Shown here: positions 24,670 through 32,950 of the stretch, piece by piece
Layout of the letters: each line of letters begins with the position of its first letter
Position numbering within the stretch: position 1 is the first letter of the stretch
NCBI RefSeq assembly: GCF_001518015.1
Contig: NZ_LPUY01000096.1
Coordinates: 1-43,476, forward strand
Length of the DNA stretch: 43,476 bases
Reading direction: 5' to 3'
Source: Tritonibacter horizontis
GTDB lineage: Bacteria; Pseudomonadota; Alphaproteobacteria; Rhodobacterales; Rhodobacteraceae
Notes under the pieces: model-generated
What the model was told of the DNA's origin: nothing
The model's input: only the letters and a program-made list of their open reading frames with translations
Databases searched by the model: none
Position numbers and translations under genes: made by a program

Positions 24670-25554
24670 TCATTGATCTTTCACTCGCTTATCAAAACGT
24701 CTTAAAAATATGCGGGCTGTGATCAGGATTATTTGAAACCGAAAAGCACAATCTTCTTCATCTGATAGACCCGGATGGCTGCCGTGGGGATGCAATCTTG
24801 CCCACAACCCCAATACGTATGCGGGTTTGCCTCTGTCGTTCTCCCACTCATTGTATTCGTGAAGTAGGAATGGTCCCGATTTTGTATCTGCAAGATATTG
24901 CCTCTTCGCATCATCACTAACCTTAGGATCACATCCAAAATACTCCGCAATTTTGTCCAGCAGTTCCTGATAGAAATCTCGGATCATCGCGTTTGCAGAT
25001 GACCAATTCCCTTGCGAAAAATTCTGAGTTGCTTGCGCCAAGTGTCCCTTGGCCACATTAAACCCATGCCGATCAAGCAGAGCCTCAACTTCGCTTGTCG
25101 CTTCACGAAAGTCTGCCTCAGGCACATCCTCAGGTAGCATCCGCCTTAGGACGATTTTTTTGATCATCCTTGGAGCATCGTCGAAGATTGAAGTTCCGCC
25201 CATCGGATCCGGAACCCTTTCTTCCACAAGTTCGAAGCCATCCATTTTCAGACCAGCAACAAGACGCAACCAGACGTCAGGCTTGTTTTGTTTGTCTCGA
25301 TCGGACGCGGTAGTTGCATGTTCAACCATCGCCCTACGCAGGTCGCAGTTCCCATTGACCGTCGGAACAGAACGCTGTCCCATACTGCTTTTGGCGAACC
25401 TAACCAAATCATTGGCCTTCGATGCTACCGATCCAGAGCCACAGAATTCCTCTACACCCCACCCTAAAATAAGAGATGAGAACGCGGCTTGCGTCGACAT
25501 TTCAGCAATCATCTCGCCCGCTGCCATCAGCGTCATGCTATTGAAGTTGCTCAT
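24670..25554 (-). CDS. Abi-C/HEPN-like protein
   Basis: A 294-residue protein whose ATG overlaps the methyltransferase stop by four bases. The N-terminal 140 residues are unrecognised. From about 155 the protein is helical: LLDRHGFNVAKGHLAQATQN, NWSSANAMIRDFYQELLDKI, then WARLHPHGSHPGLSDEEDCA and a last helix FRFQIILITARIFLRRF. The GSHPG turn followed by an acidic helix resembles the abortive-infection C-terminal (Abi-C) domain. Arg 253 and His 260 give R-x6-H, the pattern of HEPN RNases. That would make it an RNA-cutting suicide effector, but the pattern is short and the fold is inferred. Codon use is AT-richer than in the methyltransferase core. The strict coupling to the methyltransferase suggests they work together. 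Confidence 0.65.
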   Translation of the reverse strand: MSNFNSMTLMAAGEMIAEMSTQAAFSSLILGWGVEEFCGSGSVASKANDLVRFAKSSMGQRSVPTVNGNCDLRRAMVEHATTASDRDKQNKPDVWLRLVAGLKMDGFELVEERVPDPMGGTSIFDDAPRMIKKIVLRRMLPEDVPEADFREATSEVEALLDRHGFNVAKGHLAQATQNFSQGNWSSANAMIRDFYQELLDKIAEYFGCDPKVSDDAKRQYLADTKSGPFLLHEYNEWENDRGKPAYVLGLWARLHPHGSHPGLSDEEDCAFRFQIILITARIFLRRFDKRVKDQ

Positions 25555-28301
25555 ACGCTCACCTTCGTCGTCATCTTCGTATACATCTCGAACAGCTTTT
25601 CCAGCCGTTCGGTGTCGTTGCGGAAGCGGCGGCCGATATAGATGCGTTCCAGAACCTCGTCGTTGTGGTCATGCGCTGCGCGGAGGTTGGCGGGCATTTT
25701 CTCGGGGTCGTAGAGGTCGGCGATGGTGGCGGGGAAATGCGCCTCGCGGGCCAGAAGGATGCCTTCGGCCGCCGCTGTCAGGTCGGCGCGGTTCTTTTCG
25801 GTCAGTTTGGGGACGGGGAAGGTGTTCCAGCCGAGGGTGTTGGAATAGCGGATGCGCGTTTCAAGCTGGCCGCAGACCGTGGCGATCCAGACCATATGCA
25901 GGCGCGAGGCGATCAGCGCCATGTTCCAGAGCTGGGCGTCGTAGAGGGCGAAGGCATTGTCTGAAACGATGGATTGTTCAGAGAGCAATCCAACTGGCAA
26001 GTAAGGTCGGTTTTCTGAACTCACTTTGGGAACAACGATCGAGGAATTCTTACCACGACCCTGTATCTGTTTAAACCGATGTGCGCGACTTGCGTAAGCT
26101 CTGGTTGACTCCGCATCGCTAGCAAGACGCATTTGCCTCACACCCTCAAGACGTTGAGCTATTTCCGGTGATTGACTGGCTTCCGCAACTTGATCATCCT
26201 CGATCCAAATACAACGCCGAACAATTCCTTTCACAAACTCCTGAGACCCAACGAAATCAAAAATGAATTTTCGCGCGGCGGGTTCTCGCGATATCAAATC
26301 GTCAGCTTCTTGCCTCGACATCAATAAATGCCCGCCATCCTTGGGCATGTTTCCCAAGTCCATATAAGCGTTTCCCGAGATCGACTTTCTCAGAGGGCTT
26401 ACCTCAATATTTCGCCCAGCAACCAAGTATGCATTAATATTGTCTGGCTCAGATAGTAAGACTCCGCCAGCGTCAGCTTCTGAATAAAGCTTTCTTGCCG
26501 AAGAAAGATGATTTGAAATAGCAACAATCGCTACGGTCACGCCTGCGTTGTGGCTCGCAAGGTTCGCCCATTTGAAACTGGTATGGGCAAAGGCAATCTC
26601 GTGCCCTGTCTTGAAGATCAGTGGCCAAAGGATTGATACTTGCAGACCCTGACAGATCGAGTTGGTGGACACGAAGGCCGACACGGTGGGCGTGTGCAGC
26701 CCGTAATCGGCGGCCTTCATGAACCAGCCCGCGACATAGTCGAGCGATTTCCAGCTTTTCGTGCGTCCCTCGAAAATGCGCCCAAGGTCTTCCTTCTGCT
26801 CCGCACTTTGCCACTTGGACCCCAAATACGGCGGGTTCCCGCAGATATAGGTCTCGCCGCCCTCGTTCTCGAAATCGATCTGCGCCTGATCCAGCGGCGA
26901 CATGAACAGGTCATCGGCCCGAAACTTCACCCCCGTCCCCGTGGGCGGGCAGACCGACAGCCAGTCCAGCCGCAGGGCGTTGCCACAAGTGATCCAGTTC
27001 TGCGCGTCCAGCGGCAGGAACTCGGCCAGCGCTTCTTTCTGGCCGCGATAGGTCACGTCGCATTGGTATTCCGCGATGATCAGCGCCAGCCGCGCGATCT
27101 CGGCCGAGAAATCCCGCAACTCGATCCCGCGATAGTTGGTCAGGGGAATGTCAGTGCGCCGCTGCGGCTCGCCCCGGCGCTTGTTGATCTCATACTCGAT
27201 GGCGCGCATTTCCTTGTAGGCGATGACAAGGAAGTTGCCCGACCCGCAGGCGGGATCGAAGACGCGGATCTTGGCCATGCGCGCGCGCAGATTGGAGAGC
27301 CTCCGCGCGTTGTCGCCCGCCGCCTCCAGTTCCGTCCGCAGGTCATCTAGGAAGAGCGGGTTCAGCACCTTCAGGATGTTCGGCACGGAGGTGTAGTGCA
27401 TGCCGAGGACCGAGCGTTCCTCCTCATCCGCGACGGCCTGGATCATGGAGCCGAAGATGTCGGGGTTGATCTGGGTCCAGTCGAGGCTGCCGATATGGGA
27501 CAGGTAGCGCTGCGCGATCTTGGAAAAGCGCGGGGCTTCGGTGGACCCCGAGAAGAGCCCACCGTTCACATAGGGAAAGGTGTCGGCCCAGCGGGGCAGC
27601 TTGGCCTCGGCCCGTTTGGGGATGGCGGTGTTCATCGCGCGGAAGATTTCGCCGATGACCTGATGCGTGTTCGACCCGTCGCGGTTAGCCATCTGGTCGA
27701 TGGTGGCGGTGAACAGGTTGTCGCTGACGAAGATGTCGGTGTCTTCGGCGAAGAAGCAGAAGATCAGCCGCGCCATGAAGTGGTTCATGTCGTGGCGTTT
27801 TTCCGCGCTGCCCCAGTCGGGGTTGTCCTTGATCAGCTCGATATAGAGCCGGTTGAGGCGGCTGGTCGCCCGGATGTCAAAGGCGCTTTCGCGGATCTGC
27901 TTGACGGTGGAGATACCGGCGAGCGGCAGGAAGAAGCCGAAATGGTCGGGGAAATCGGTGTAGCGGCAGGCGATGGTCTCGCCAGTGGTGATATCTTCGG
28001 CTTCCAGATCAATGCCATCGGTAGCGAGGATGAACTTGGCCTTAGCGCGGGTGGTGGTTGGGCTGTCGCGCAAGGCGGTGAGCGTTGCCGCGATATCGCC
28101 CGGCGCACAGGTCGCAAGGTGGATGTTGTTGGTCTGCAGGACGCCGCCGAGGTCGGACTTGTTCGACGCGCCGGTGCGCAGCCGCTTGATGGTCGTGTCC
28201 TTGTTGCCGAAGGCCATGAGGAAGGCATATGGGAACTCGGCAGCATCAAAGGGCTGCTCGGCGAGTTCGGAAACAGCTTGTTCGATTTCAACGGCGTTCA
28301 T
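25551..28301 (-). CDS. MmeI-like adenine DNA methyltransferase without visible nuclease motif
   Basis: A 916-residue protein from the ATG at 28299-28301, which overlaps the PIN-toxin stop by four bases; a start at 28337 would extend into that gene. It follows the MmeI (type IIL/IIG) plan: a short N-terminal region, a helical spacer (about 140-340), a methylase core with FDPACGSGNF (348-357) and NPPY (489-492), a target-recognition region (about 600-800) and a C-terminal helical domain. In MmeI the first domain holds a D...ExK nuclease. Here the same region (residues 60-100, HLATCAPGDI...FILATDG) shows no such motif, so it probably only methylates. About 26000-26640 is visibly AT-richer than the rest, matching the recognition domain and suggesting specificity exchange by recombination. 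Confidence 0.88.
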   Translation of the reverse strand: MNAVEIEQAVSELAEQPFDAAEFPYAFLMAFGNKDTTIKRLRTGASNKSDLGGVLQTNNIHLATCAPGDIAATLTALRDSPTTTRAKAKFILATDGIDLEAEDITTGETIACRYTDFPDHFGFFLPLAGISTVKQIRESAFDIRATSRLNRLYIELIKDNPDWGSAEKRHDMNHFMARLIFCFFAEDTDIFVSDNLFTATIDQMANRDGSNTHQVIGEIFRAMNTAIPKRAEAKLPRWADTFPYVNGGLFSGSTEAPRFSKIAQRYLSHIGSLDWTQINPDIFGSMIQAVADEEERSVLGMHYTSVPNILKVLNPLFLDDLRTELEAAGDNARRLSNLRARMAKIRVFDPACGSGNFLVIAYKEMRAIEYEINKRRGEPQRRTDIPLTNYRGIELRDFSAEIARLALIIAEYQCDVTYRGQKEALAEFLPLDAQNWITCGNALRLDWLSVCPPTGTGVKFRADDLFMSPLDQAQIDFENEGGETYICGNPPYLGSKWQSAEQKEDLGRIFEGRTKSWKSLDYVAGWFMKAADYGLHTPTVSAFVSTNSICQGLQVSILWPLIFKTGHEIAFAHTSFKWANLASHNAGVTVAIVAISNHLSSARKLYSEADAGGVLLSEPDNINAYLVAGRNIEVSPLRKSISGNAYMDLGNMPKDGGHLLMSRQEADDLISREPAARKFIFDFVGSQEFVKGIVRRCIWIEDDQVAEASQSPEIAQRLEGVRQMRLASDAESTRAYASRAHRFKQIQGRGKNSSIVVPKVSSENRPYLPVGLLSEQSIVSDNAFALYDAQLWNMALIASRLHMVWIATVCGQLETRIRYSNTLGWNTFPVPKLTEKNRADLTAAAEGILLAREAHFPATIADLYDPEKMPANLRAAHDHNDEVLERIYIGRRFRNDTERLEKLFEMYTKMTTKVSV

Positions 28302-28720
28302 GCGGCTGTCCAGGGGTTGATCAGGTCGATCTCGCAACCCTCGAAGTCAGGCGTATTGCGCGTGGCGACGGTTGCGCCGCAGGCGTGGGCAATGGAAGCG
28401 ATCTGGCAATCGGCCTGAGCGATCGGTCGCCCGGCGGACCGTCGTGCCGCTGCTATGGTAGCGAAGGACTGCGCGGCGTTGCTGTCGAAGGGCAGAATGC
28501 GCCCGGCCAGGTCTTCGCGCAGGATGCGGTCCACGGCGTCAACCAGCGCGGCGCGGTGCTTGCCGTTCCCCATGATTGCGAGGCCAAAGCGCAGTTCCGC
28601 CTCCGATATCGAGGTCAGGTAAACGTTGAGCCCTTCCTGAGCCGACAACCAGTGTTCGACCTTGGGCTCCGGGGCCGGGCGCAAAAGCTCGGAGATGACA
28701 TTCGTGTCGAGGATGATCAT
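28298..28720 (-). CDS. PIN-domain toxin (FitB/VapC type)
   Basis: A 140-residue PIN ribonuclease. The acidic residues of the active site are at Asp 5 (ILDTNVISELL), Glu 42 (SEAELRFG), Asp 104 (AQADCQIAS) and Asp 125 (RNTPDFEG), the FitB-like spacing. Members cleave tRNA, rRNA or mRNA and are held in check by a cognate RHH antitoxin, here encoded three bases upstream. The stop overlaps the start of the methyltransferase gene by four bases (ATGA), so the toxin-antitoxin pair is the promoter-proximal part of the defence operon. Ordinary FitAB/VapBC pairs stand alone, so this coupling is notable. It may serve as addiction module for the island or as an effector. Confidence 0.9.
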   Translation of the reverse strand: MIILDTNVISELLRPAPEPKVEHWLSAQEGLNVYLTSISEAELRFGLAIMGNGKHRAALVDAVDRILREDLAGRILPFDSNAAQSFATIAAARRSAGRPIAQADCQIASIAHACGATVATRNTPDFEGCEIDLINPWTAA

Positions 28721-28723
28721 GCG

Positions 28724-28972
28724 TCAGGCCCGGTCGAACGCGGGTGGTTCACGCATGGCCTCACGCTGCGGAAGGTCCAGATCAACGCCGCCCAGAGGCG
28801 CGACCCGCGCACGTATCGCCGCGGCAAGATCGTGGGAGGGCTTCGCTTCGCCGACGACGTGGCGCAAGATCTCGCGCGCCTCCTCTTCCATTGAACGGCC
28901 ATGTTCGGCTGCGCGGATGCGAAGGCGGCGCTTCACGTCATCGTCAAGGTTCCGGATGGTAATGCTTGCCAT
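28724..28972 (-). CDS. RHH antitoxin (FitA/VapB type)
   Basis: An 82-residue protein with AGGAGG five bases before its ATG. The N-terminal 45 residues (ASITIRNLDDDVKRRLRIRA, then EHGRSMEEEAREIL) are the classical FitA-like ribbon-helix-helix: one strand with ITIRNLDD, then two helices. The C-terminal tail, with Pro and acidic residues, is the toxin-binding arm. The pair binds operator DNA as a complex and represses its own transcription; an ATCGCA/TGCGAT palindrome lies 26 bases upstream. As first gene of the operon it would regulate not only the toxin but also the methyltransferase and HEPN-like genes downstream, which is inferred from the gene overlaps. Confidence 0.9.
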   Translation of the reverse strand: MASITIRNLDDDVKRRLRIRAAEHGRSMEEEAREILRHVVGEAKPSHDLAAAIRARVAPLGGVDLDLPQREAMREPPAFDRA

Positions 28973-28998
28973 GATGTCCTCCTGAGAGGAGTGTAATC

Positions 28999-29015
28999 AT
29001 CGCAATCAATGCGAT
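28999..29015. promoter_or_regulatory. Palindromic operator of the antitoxin-led defence operon
   Basis: ATCGCA (28999-29004) and TGCGAT (29010-29015) form a perfect inverted repeat with a five-base centre, 26 bases before the antitoxin start. It is the expected binding site of the FitA-like RHH protein. The remaining intergenic stretch to virB11 (to 29098) shows no other clear signal. Confidence 0.6.
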
Positions 29016-29098
29016 CAAGCGCAAACGCGTTCATGTTGTGACAAGACGGGAGAGGTTACCGTCCGATAGTGCTCAATGCGCACCCTTCCAAACATCCC

Positions 29099-30112
29099 TC
29101 AGCTGGTCACTTCTGATTTTAAGATACCAGGCACCCACACCTGTTCGACCCCACGTCTTCCGTCTTTCCGACCAAGCTGCACCACGACATCGATGCTGGA
29201 GGCGGCATAGCGCCTTACCTCCTCAAAACTCATATTGATGCCCACCGACATGACCATGAGGGCAAGGCGGTCGAGCGCCTTCTGCGCGGTATCGGCGTGA
29301 ATTGTGGTGAAAGAGCCGGAATGGCCGGTGTTGATCGCGTCGAGGAAGGTCTTGCACTCATCGCCGCGCAACTCGCCAAGAATGATCCGGTCAGGACGCA
29401 TGCGCAAAGAGGTCTCCAACAATTTGGCCGCGGTGCGCTCACTTGAGGGGACACGGTCAGCCTTGAGCATCGCGCGATTGGGCTGCGGAGGAAAGAGCTC
29501 GAATGCGTCCTCGATGGTCACGATACGCTCCGTCTTGGTCACCAGCGCGAGAAGCGCCCGGGCAAAAGTCGTTTTGCCCGTGGACGTCCCGCCGCTGATC
29601 ATGATGTTCAACCGCTCATCGATGCAGAGTTTCATGGCGGCTCGAATATCCCCCGCCTGCGTCAGTGCGATCACCCGTTCGGCTTTTGCCTGTCGTTCGG
29701 CATCCAAATCCACCAGTCCACCGTGCAGCAGACCGATGTCGCCCAAGGTGAGTTGGTCTTCACTATAGCGGCGCAAAGTGATCGAGGGCCCGCCATCCAC
29801 GACGGGCGGATAGACGACCTGTGCCCGGATCGGCTTGCCATTCATCTCAATCTTGCCGGAGACGAGTGGCTTTTTCTCGCTGATCTGTCCGTGGGTCGCG
29901 CTGGCAATGGATGTTGCAAGGTCCCGAGCTTGGGAAGGGGAGTAGAACACGCCCTCGAGGCCGACCATATGCACAGCCCCCCGGGTTTCCACCCAGACCT
30001 TTCCGTCGGGATTAATTGCTATTTCGACCACGCAGGGATCGGAGAGCGGTGCAGCCAGAGGTTTTAGATAGGTCGAAAGAAAACTGGTCTTTTCTGCCGC
30101 CTGGTTCATCAA
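29099..30112 (-). CDS. virB11: VirB11 traffic ATPase
   Basis: A 337-residue hexameric AAA-like ATPase of the inner-membrane face. GGTSTGKTT (174-182) is Walker A, ERIVTIEDAFEL the Asp-box region, and LRMRPDRIILGELRGDE the Walker B/His-box region (LGELRG). The N-terminal domain has the KPLVSGKIEMNGKPIRAQVV strands typical of the family. VirB11 switches between pilus assembly and DNA export by contacting VirB4 and VirD4. Its ATG overlaps the VirB10 stop by four bases, and it is the last gene of the operon. Full length with all motifs, so it appears functional. The cargo island begins about 125 bases downstream with the antitoxin gene on the same strand. Confidence 0.95.
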   Translation of the reverse strand: MMNQAAEKTSFLSTYLKPLAAPLSDPCVVEIAINPDGKVWVETRGAVHMVGLEGVFYSPSQARDLATSIASATHGQISEKKPLVSGKIEMNGKPIRAQVVYPPVVDGGPSITLRRYSEDQLTLGDIGLLHGGLVDLDAERQAKAERVIALTQAGDIRAAMKLCIDERLNIMISGGTSTGKTTFARALLALVTKTERIVTIEDAFELFPPQPNRAMLKADRVPSSERTAAKLLETSLRMRPDRIILGELRGDECKTFLDAINTGHSGSFTTIHADTAQKALDRLALMVMSVGINMSFEEVRRYAASSIDVVVQLGRKDGRRGVEQVWVPGILKSEVTS

Positions 30113-31566
30113 TAGAACTCGAGATCACGATCGACGATCACACTGATCGCAGCACCTGGCTGGACCGAGATAACCGGAGGCAGGGTGGCATATTCGCCGA
30201 TCACCGCATTGGTGGCCTGCGAAAAACTGCCCGCGACATCCTCGGCAATTTCTGATCCGGTCTCGGAGCTGGCCTCGGATGCGGCGATTGCCGGTCCTGC
30301 GCCGATGATCGAGAGCAATGCAGCTGTGCCAAAGCGCAGCCCAAAGCGGGAGTTCACGGAGCCCGTCACGCCCGAGCGGCCCTGATCGTCCGCGCCAAAT
30401 GCGGCGAGCTGAACCGATTGCCCCTCGGGTGTGACGATGCGTGACCAGCCAACCAGAATGCGGGCCTGGCCCAAAGAGACATTCGAATTGTAGGTCCCGA
30501 AGAGGCGGGAGCCTTCGGGAATGAGAACGCGGGACTGATCGAAACTCCAGACCGGGTAGTTCACGATGGCGGTAATCTGTCCGGGCAATGTGGATTCGAT
30601 GGCGGTTTCCAGTGACGCTTGAATGAGCGTGCCCTGCAGAACCGTATTGGAAGGATTGGCGATTACCTCCGCTGTCGCGACCTGAACGGGCTGGGCACCG
30701 TCCAACACGAAGGCGCGCGCCGCCGCATCTCCGACCGCAGGTTCCCTCTCAGGGTCAGATGCCGGACTGCCCGTCAGGCCGCCCGCATCAAAGATCACCC
30801 CTTCGGACCGGATTTGTGTGTTGCGCAGCGCCGCCGCCTCGGCACGCCGACGGTCCAGTTCAGCCTGTCGCGCGGCTTCCTCGGCGGCGAGCTGATCCCT
30901 CTCGGTTTGCGCGCGTAGAGCGTCACTCATACCGTCATCGATCTGCTGTTGCAGGGCGTCGTTCTGGCGCTGCAGTCCGAGCATTTGCTCCATCAACTGC
31001 TCCATCCGGCCATCGGCAACACGCGCGCGTGCGGCAACCTCATCAGCGATACGCTTTTGCGCTTCAAGATCGGCTTCTGCCAACCGGGTGTCCATCTCGC
31101 TTTGCATCTGGGCGATAAGCGCCGTGTTCTGTTCCTGGACCGAGCGCAGCGCTTCGGCCAGCTCGGCGGAATTGTCGGGGGCAGGGGCCTCGGCCAGTCT
31201 TGCCAACTGGGCTTGTAGGGCGACCACGTCGCTCGCAAGCTTGGCGTTCTGTTCCTCGAGAGCTTGGCGCTGCGCCGCGAGTTCATCCTCGATTGGTCCG
31301 GGATCGAACCTCGGCTCCGATCTTTGTTCGGTCGGTTCAGCGTCGGCTGTCATGCGGCCAAACCCGTCACCGTCGACCTGATCCTGAAAGTCGTCGGCTT
31401 TCGATGTTTCAACGGCAGAAGTGATGCCGCTGCCTTGCACAAGCGGGTAGGCAATGATGGCGGTCCCTGCCAGAAGCAACGCACCCAAACCAAGCCTGAG
31501 CCCGAGAGATGCGCGCCGCTTGGGTGCGAAGCTGTATTCCTTTTCCCCGGTTTTCTCGTCGCTCAT
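30109..31566 (-). CDS. virB10: VirB10/TrbI channel protein
   Basis: A 485-residue protein: short cytosolic N-terminus, one membrane helix at about 21-44 (LGLRLGLGALLLAGTAIIAY), a long acidic/Gln-rich coiled-coil stretch (about 75-245) and a C-terminal TrbI/VirB10 beta domain with ALETAIESTLPGQITAIVNY, SRVLIPEGSRLFGTYNS and VGWSRIVTPEGQSVQL. VirB10 spans from inner to outer membrane and senses ATP use by VirB11 and VirD4 to open the outer pore. In classical VirB10 the periplasmic linker is Pro-rich; here it is mainly coiled coil. It is two bases after virB9 and coupled to virB11. Confidence 0.95.
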   Translation of the reverse strand: MSDEKTGEKEYSFAPKRRASLGLRLGLGALLLAGTAIIAYPLVQGSGITSAVETSKADDFQDQVDGDGFGRMTADAEPTEQRSEPRFDPGPIEDELAAQRQALEEQNAKLASDVVALQAQLARLAEAPAPDNSAELAEALRSVQEQNTALIAQMQSEMDTRLAEADLEAQKRIADEVAARARVADGRMEQLMEQMLGLQRQNDALQQQIDDGMSDALRAQTERDQLAAEEAARQAELDRRRAEAAALRNTQIRSEGVIFDAGGLTGSPASDPEREPAVGDAAARAFVLDGAQPVQVATAEVIANPSNTVLQGTLIQASLETAIESTLPGQITAIVNYPVWSFDQSRVLIPEGSRLFGTYNSNVSLGQARILVGWSRIVTPEGQSVQLAAFGADDQGRSGVTGSVNSRFGLRFGTAALLSIIGAGPAIAASEASSETGSEIAEDVAGSFSQATNAVIGEYATLPPVISVQPGAAISVIVDRDLEFY

Positions 31567-31568
31567 GA

Positions 31569-32300
31569 TCAGAACTCCCGTCCACGCAGGGCGGCCACGG
31601 CAGCAGCCTCGGTCGTGAACCCACCAGTTTCCCGGGTAATGCAGATATGATCGTCGCCCATTCGGATCGTGTAGGCGTCCCGCACGCCGGTGACCCGCAC
31701 GACCGCACCTTGCGTCTGGCTGTTCTGGGTGATCTCGTAGCCTTGGGCGTTCAAGCCGAAGATCGAGGGCCGCACGCCGGGCCGGAATTCAAAGAAGGTC
31801 GAGCGCCCATCATTCCAGACCCGCACCGGGCGGATCGCACCGCTGCCCGCGAACTGATAGCCGGTATCTCGGCCTCCAGCCGCAAGCTGGCGCCCGGCGG
31901 GTCGCTCGTCGGGAAAGTTTACGACGACCCGGAAAGACTGTGTCCGCGAGCGTCCCTCTGTCAGATAGAAGGCGACAGCGCGGCGGTTGGTAAAGATCGT
32001 CAGGTTTGTCGCGGCCCGAGCCTCGACAGGCTTGATCGAGATCGTATTGCGGTTTGACAGAACCTCCACTTCATAGGACGCGGAGTCACCGATCAGGACT
32101 TGATTGATCCGTTCGCCGGGACCGAATTCGATTGACGTGTTTACCCGAAGGTGGGTGTCGATCCGGATCACATCCGTAGGGTTGAAGGTCACGTGGCGAA
32201 CGCGGGCGTCCTGACCCATGGTGACCGGTGCGCGCTCGGCCAAGGCGGGCGTTCCGAGCAACCCGCCGACCGTTGCGATGGCAATTATGAAGGTTTTCAT
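31569..32300 (-). CDS. virB9: VirB9 outer-membrane core protein
   Basis: A 243-residue secreted protein with a signal peptide of about 21 residues ending GTPALA. The N-terminal domain reads VIRIDTHLRVNTSIEFGPGE and NLTIFTNRRAVAFYL, the pattern of VirB9/TrbG/CagX N-domains. The C-terminal domain has VWNDGRSTFFEFRPGVRPSI and ends in strands that bind VirB7 and VirB10 in the outer-membrane ring. The family forms the ring of the core complex with VirB7 and VirB10. It lies between virB8 (three bases) and virB10 (two bases), so the operon is continuous. Length is slightly below the usual 260-290 residues. Confidence 0.94.
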   Translation of the reverse strand: MKTFIIAIATVGGLLGTPALAERAPVTMGQDARVRHVTFNPTDVIRIDTHLRVNTSIEFGPGERINQVLIGDSASYEVEVLSNRNTISIKPVEARAATNLTIFTNRRAVAFYLTEGRSRTQSFRVVVNFPDERPAGRQLAAGGRDTGYQFAGSGAIRPVRVWNDGRSTFFEFRPGVRPSIFGLNAQGYEITQNSQTQGAVVRVTGVRDAYTIRMGDDHICITRETGGFTTEAAAVAALRGREF

Positions 32301-32303
32301 GAA

Positions 32304-32948
32304 CTATTCTCGTGTCAGTGTTTCGGCATCGACCCGGTAAGCGGTCACCGAGAAGCCAAGGGGATTTTCCCAAACGCGTGTCAGGGAGCGTTCGCGGCGG
32401 GGGGCAAATTCAAACCCGACGGTGGCAATGAATGTTTGCGTGACGGGGGTTTGGTTGGGTCGGGTGAGGCGTTTGTCGAACCGGATCTGGGCCACTTCGT
32501 CCTGCAGGAAGGTGATCGCCCGCACGCGGACATCGACCTGCGCATTCGCGCCGTAGCTGCGCGGTGGATAATTCTCGGCCCCCGTAGTCCAGAGTTCTAT
32601 CAGCGAGGCGCGGGCTGGCCCGCTGGAGCGCCGCTGGACACTTTCGAGCCGTTCCTGAATGCCGTTCCTGAAATAGCTTTCGCGGTCGCTGATATAGCTG
32701 ACAAGCAGGGACTCCTTGATCGCTTCCTCATCGGTGATACCGGTTGGCTGAACCTGGTAGATGCGTTCTGCTGCACCCGACGTGCTGTCGACGAGGACGG
32801 TAAACACTTCGGTTTCGCGCAGGGGCAACATAACCGTAATGGTCAGGGCCAACAGCACGGATACGGCGCAGGAACAGCCCGCAACGATCCATGCGGCGCG
32901 CGCTGCCCGGCGCGGACCCATCACCAAATCGATATCGAAATCACTCAT
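32304..32948 (-). CDS. virB8: VirB8 inner-membrane assembly factor
   Basis: A 214-residue bitopic protein with a short cytosolic N-terminus and one membrane helix at about 19-43 (AAWIVAGCSCAVSVLLALTI). The periplasmic domain is NTF2-like, with EAIKESLLVSYISDRESYF and QVDVRVRAITFLQDEVAQIR as the typical VirB8 helix and strand. VirB8 dimerises and links the inner-membrane complex with VirB9 and VirB10. The tight spacing to virB6 (two bases) and virB9 (three bases) fits the canonical order B6-B8-B9-B10-B11. Confidence 0.93.
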   Translation of the reverse strand: MSDFDIDLVMGPRRAARAAWIVAGCSCAVSVLLALTITVMLPLRETEVFTVLVDSTSGAAERIYQVQPTGITDEEAIKESLLVSYISDRESYFRNGIQERLESVQRRSSGPARASLIELWTTGAENYPPRSYGANAQVDVRVRAITFLQDEVAQIRFDKRLTRPNQTPVTQTFIATVGFEFAPRRERSLTRVWENPLGFSVTAYRVDAETLTRE

Positions 32949-32950
32949 GA

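Noticed and set aside
26640-28418. Two long plus-strand open frames opposite the methyltransferase
   Set aside because: They mirror the strongly biased codons of the methyltransferase on the other strand; their composition and lack of ribosome sites fit antisense shadows.
19648-28972. Island considered as BREX or DISARM
   Set aside because: No pglZ phosphatase, brxL protease or drmA/drmB-like gene is present; only a methyltransferase and a helicase are shared in a general sense.
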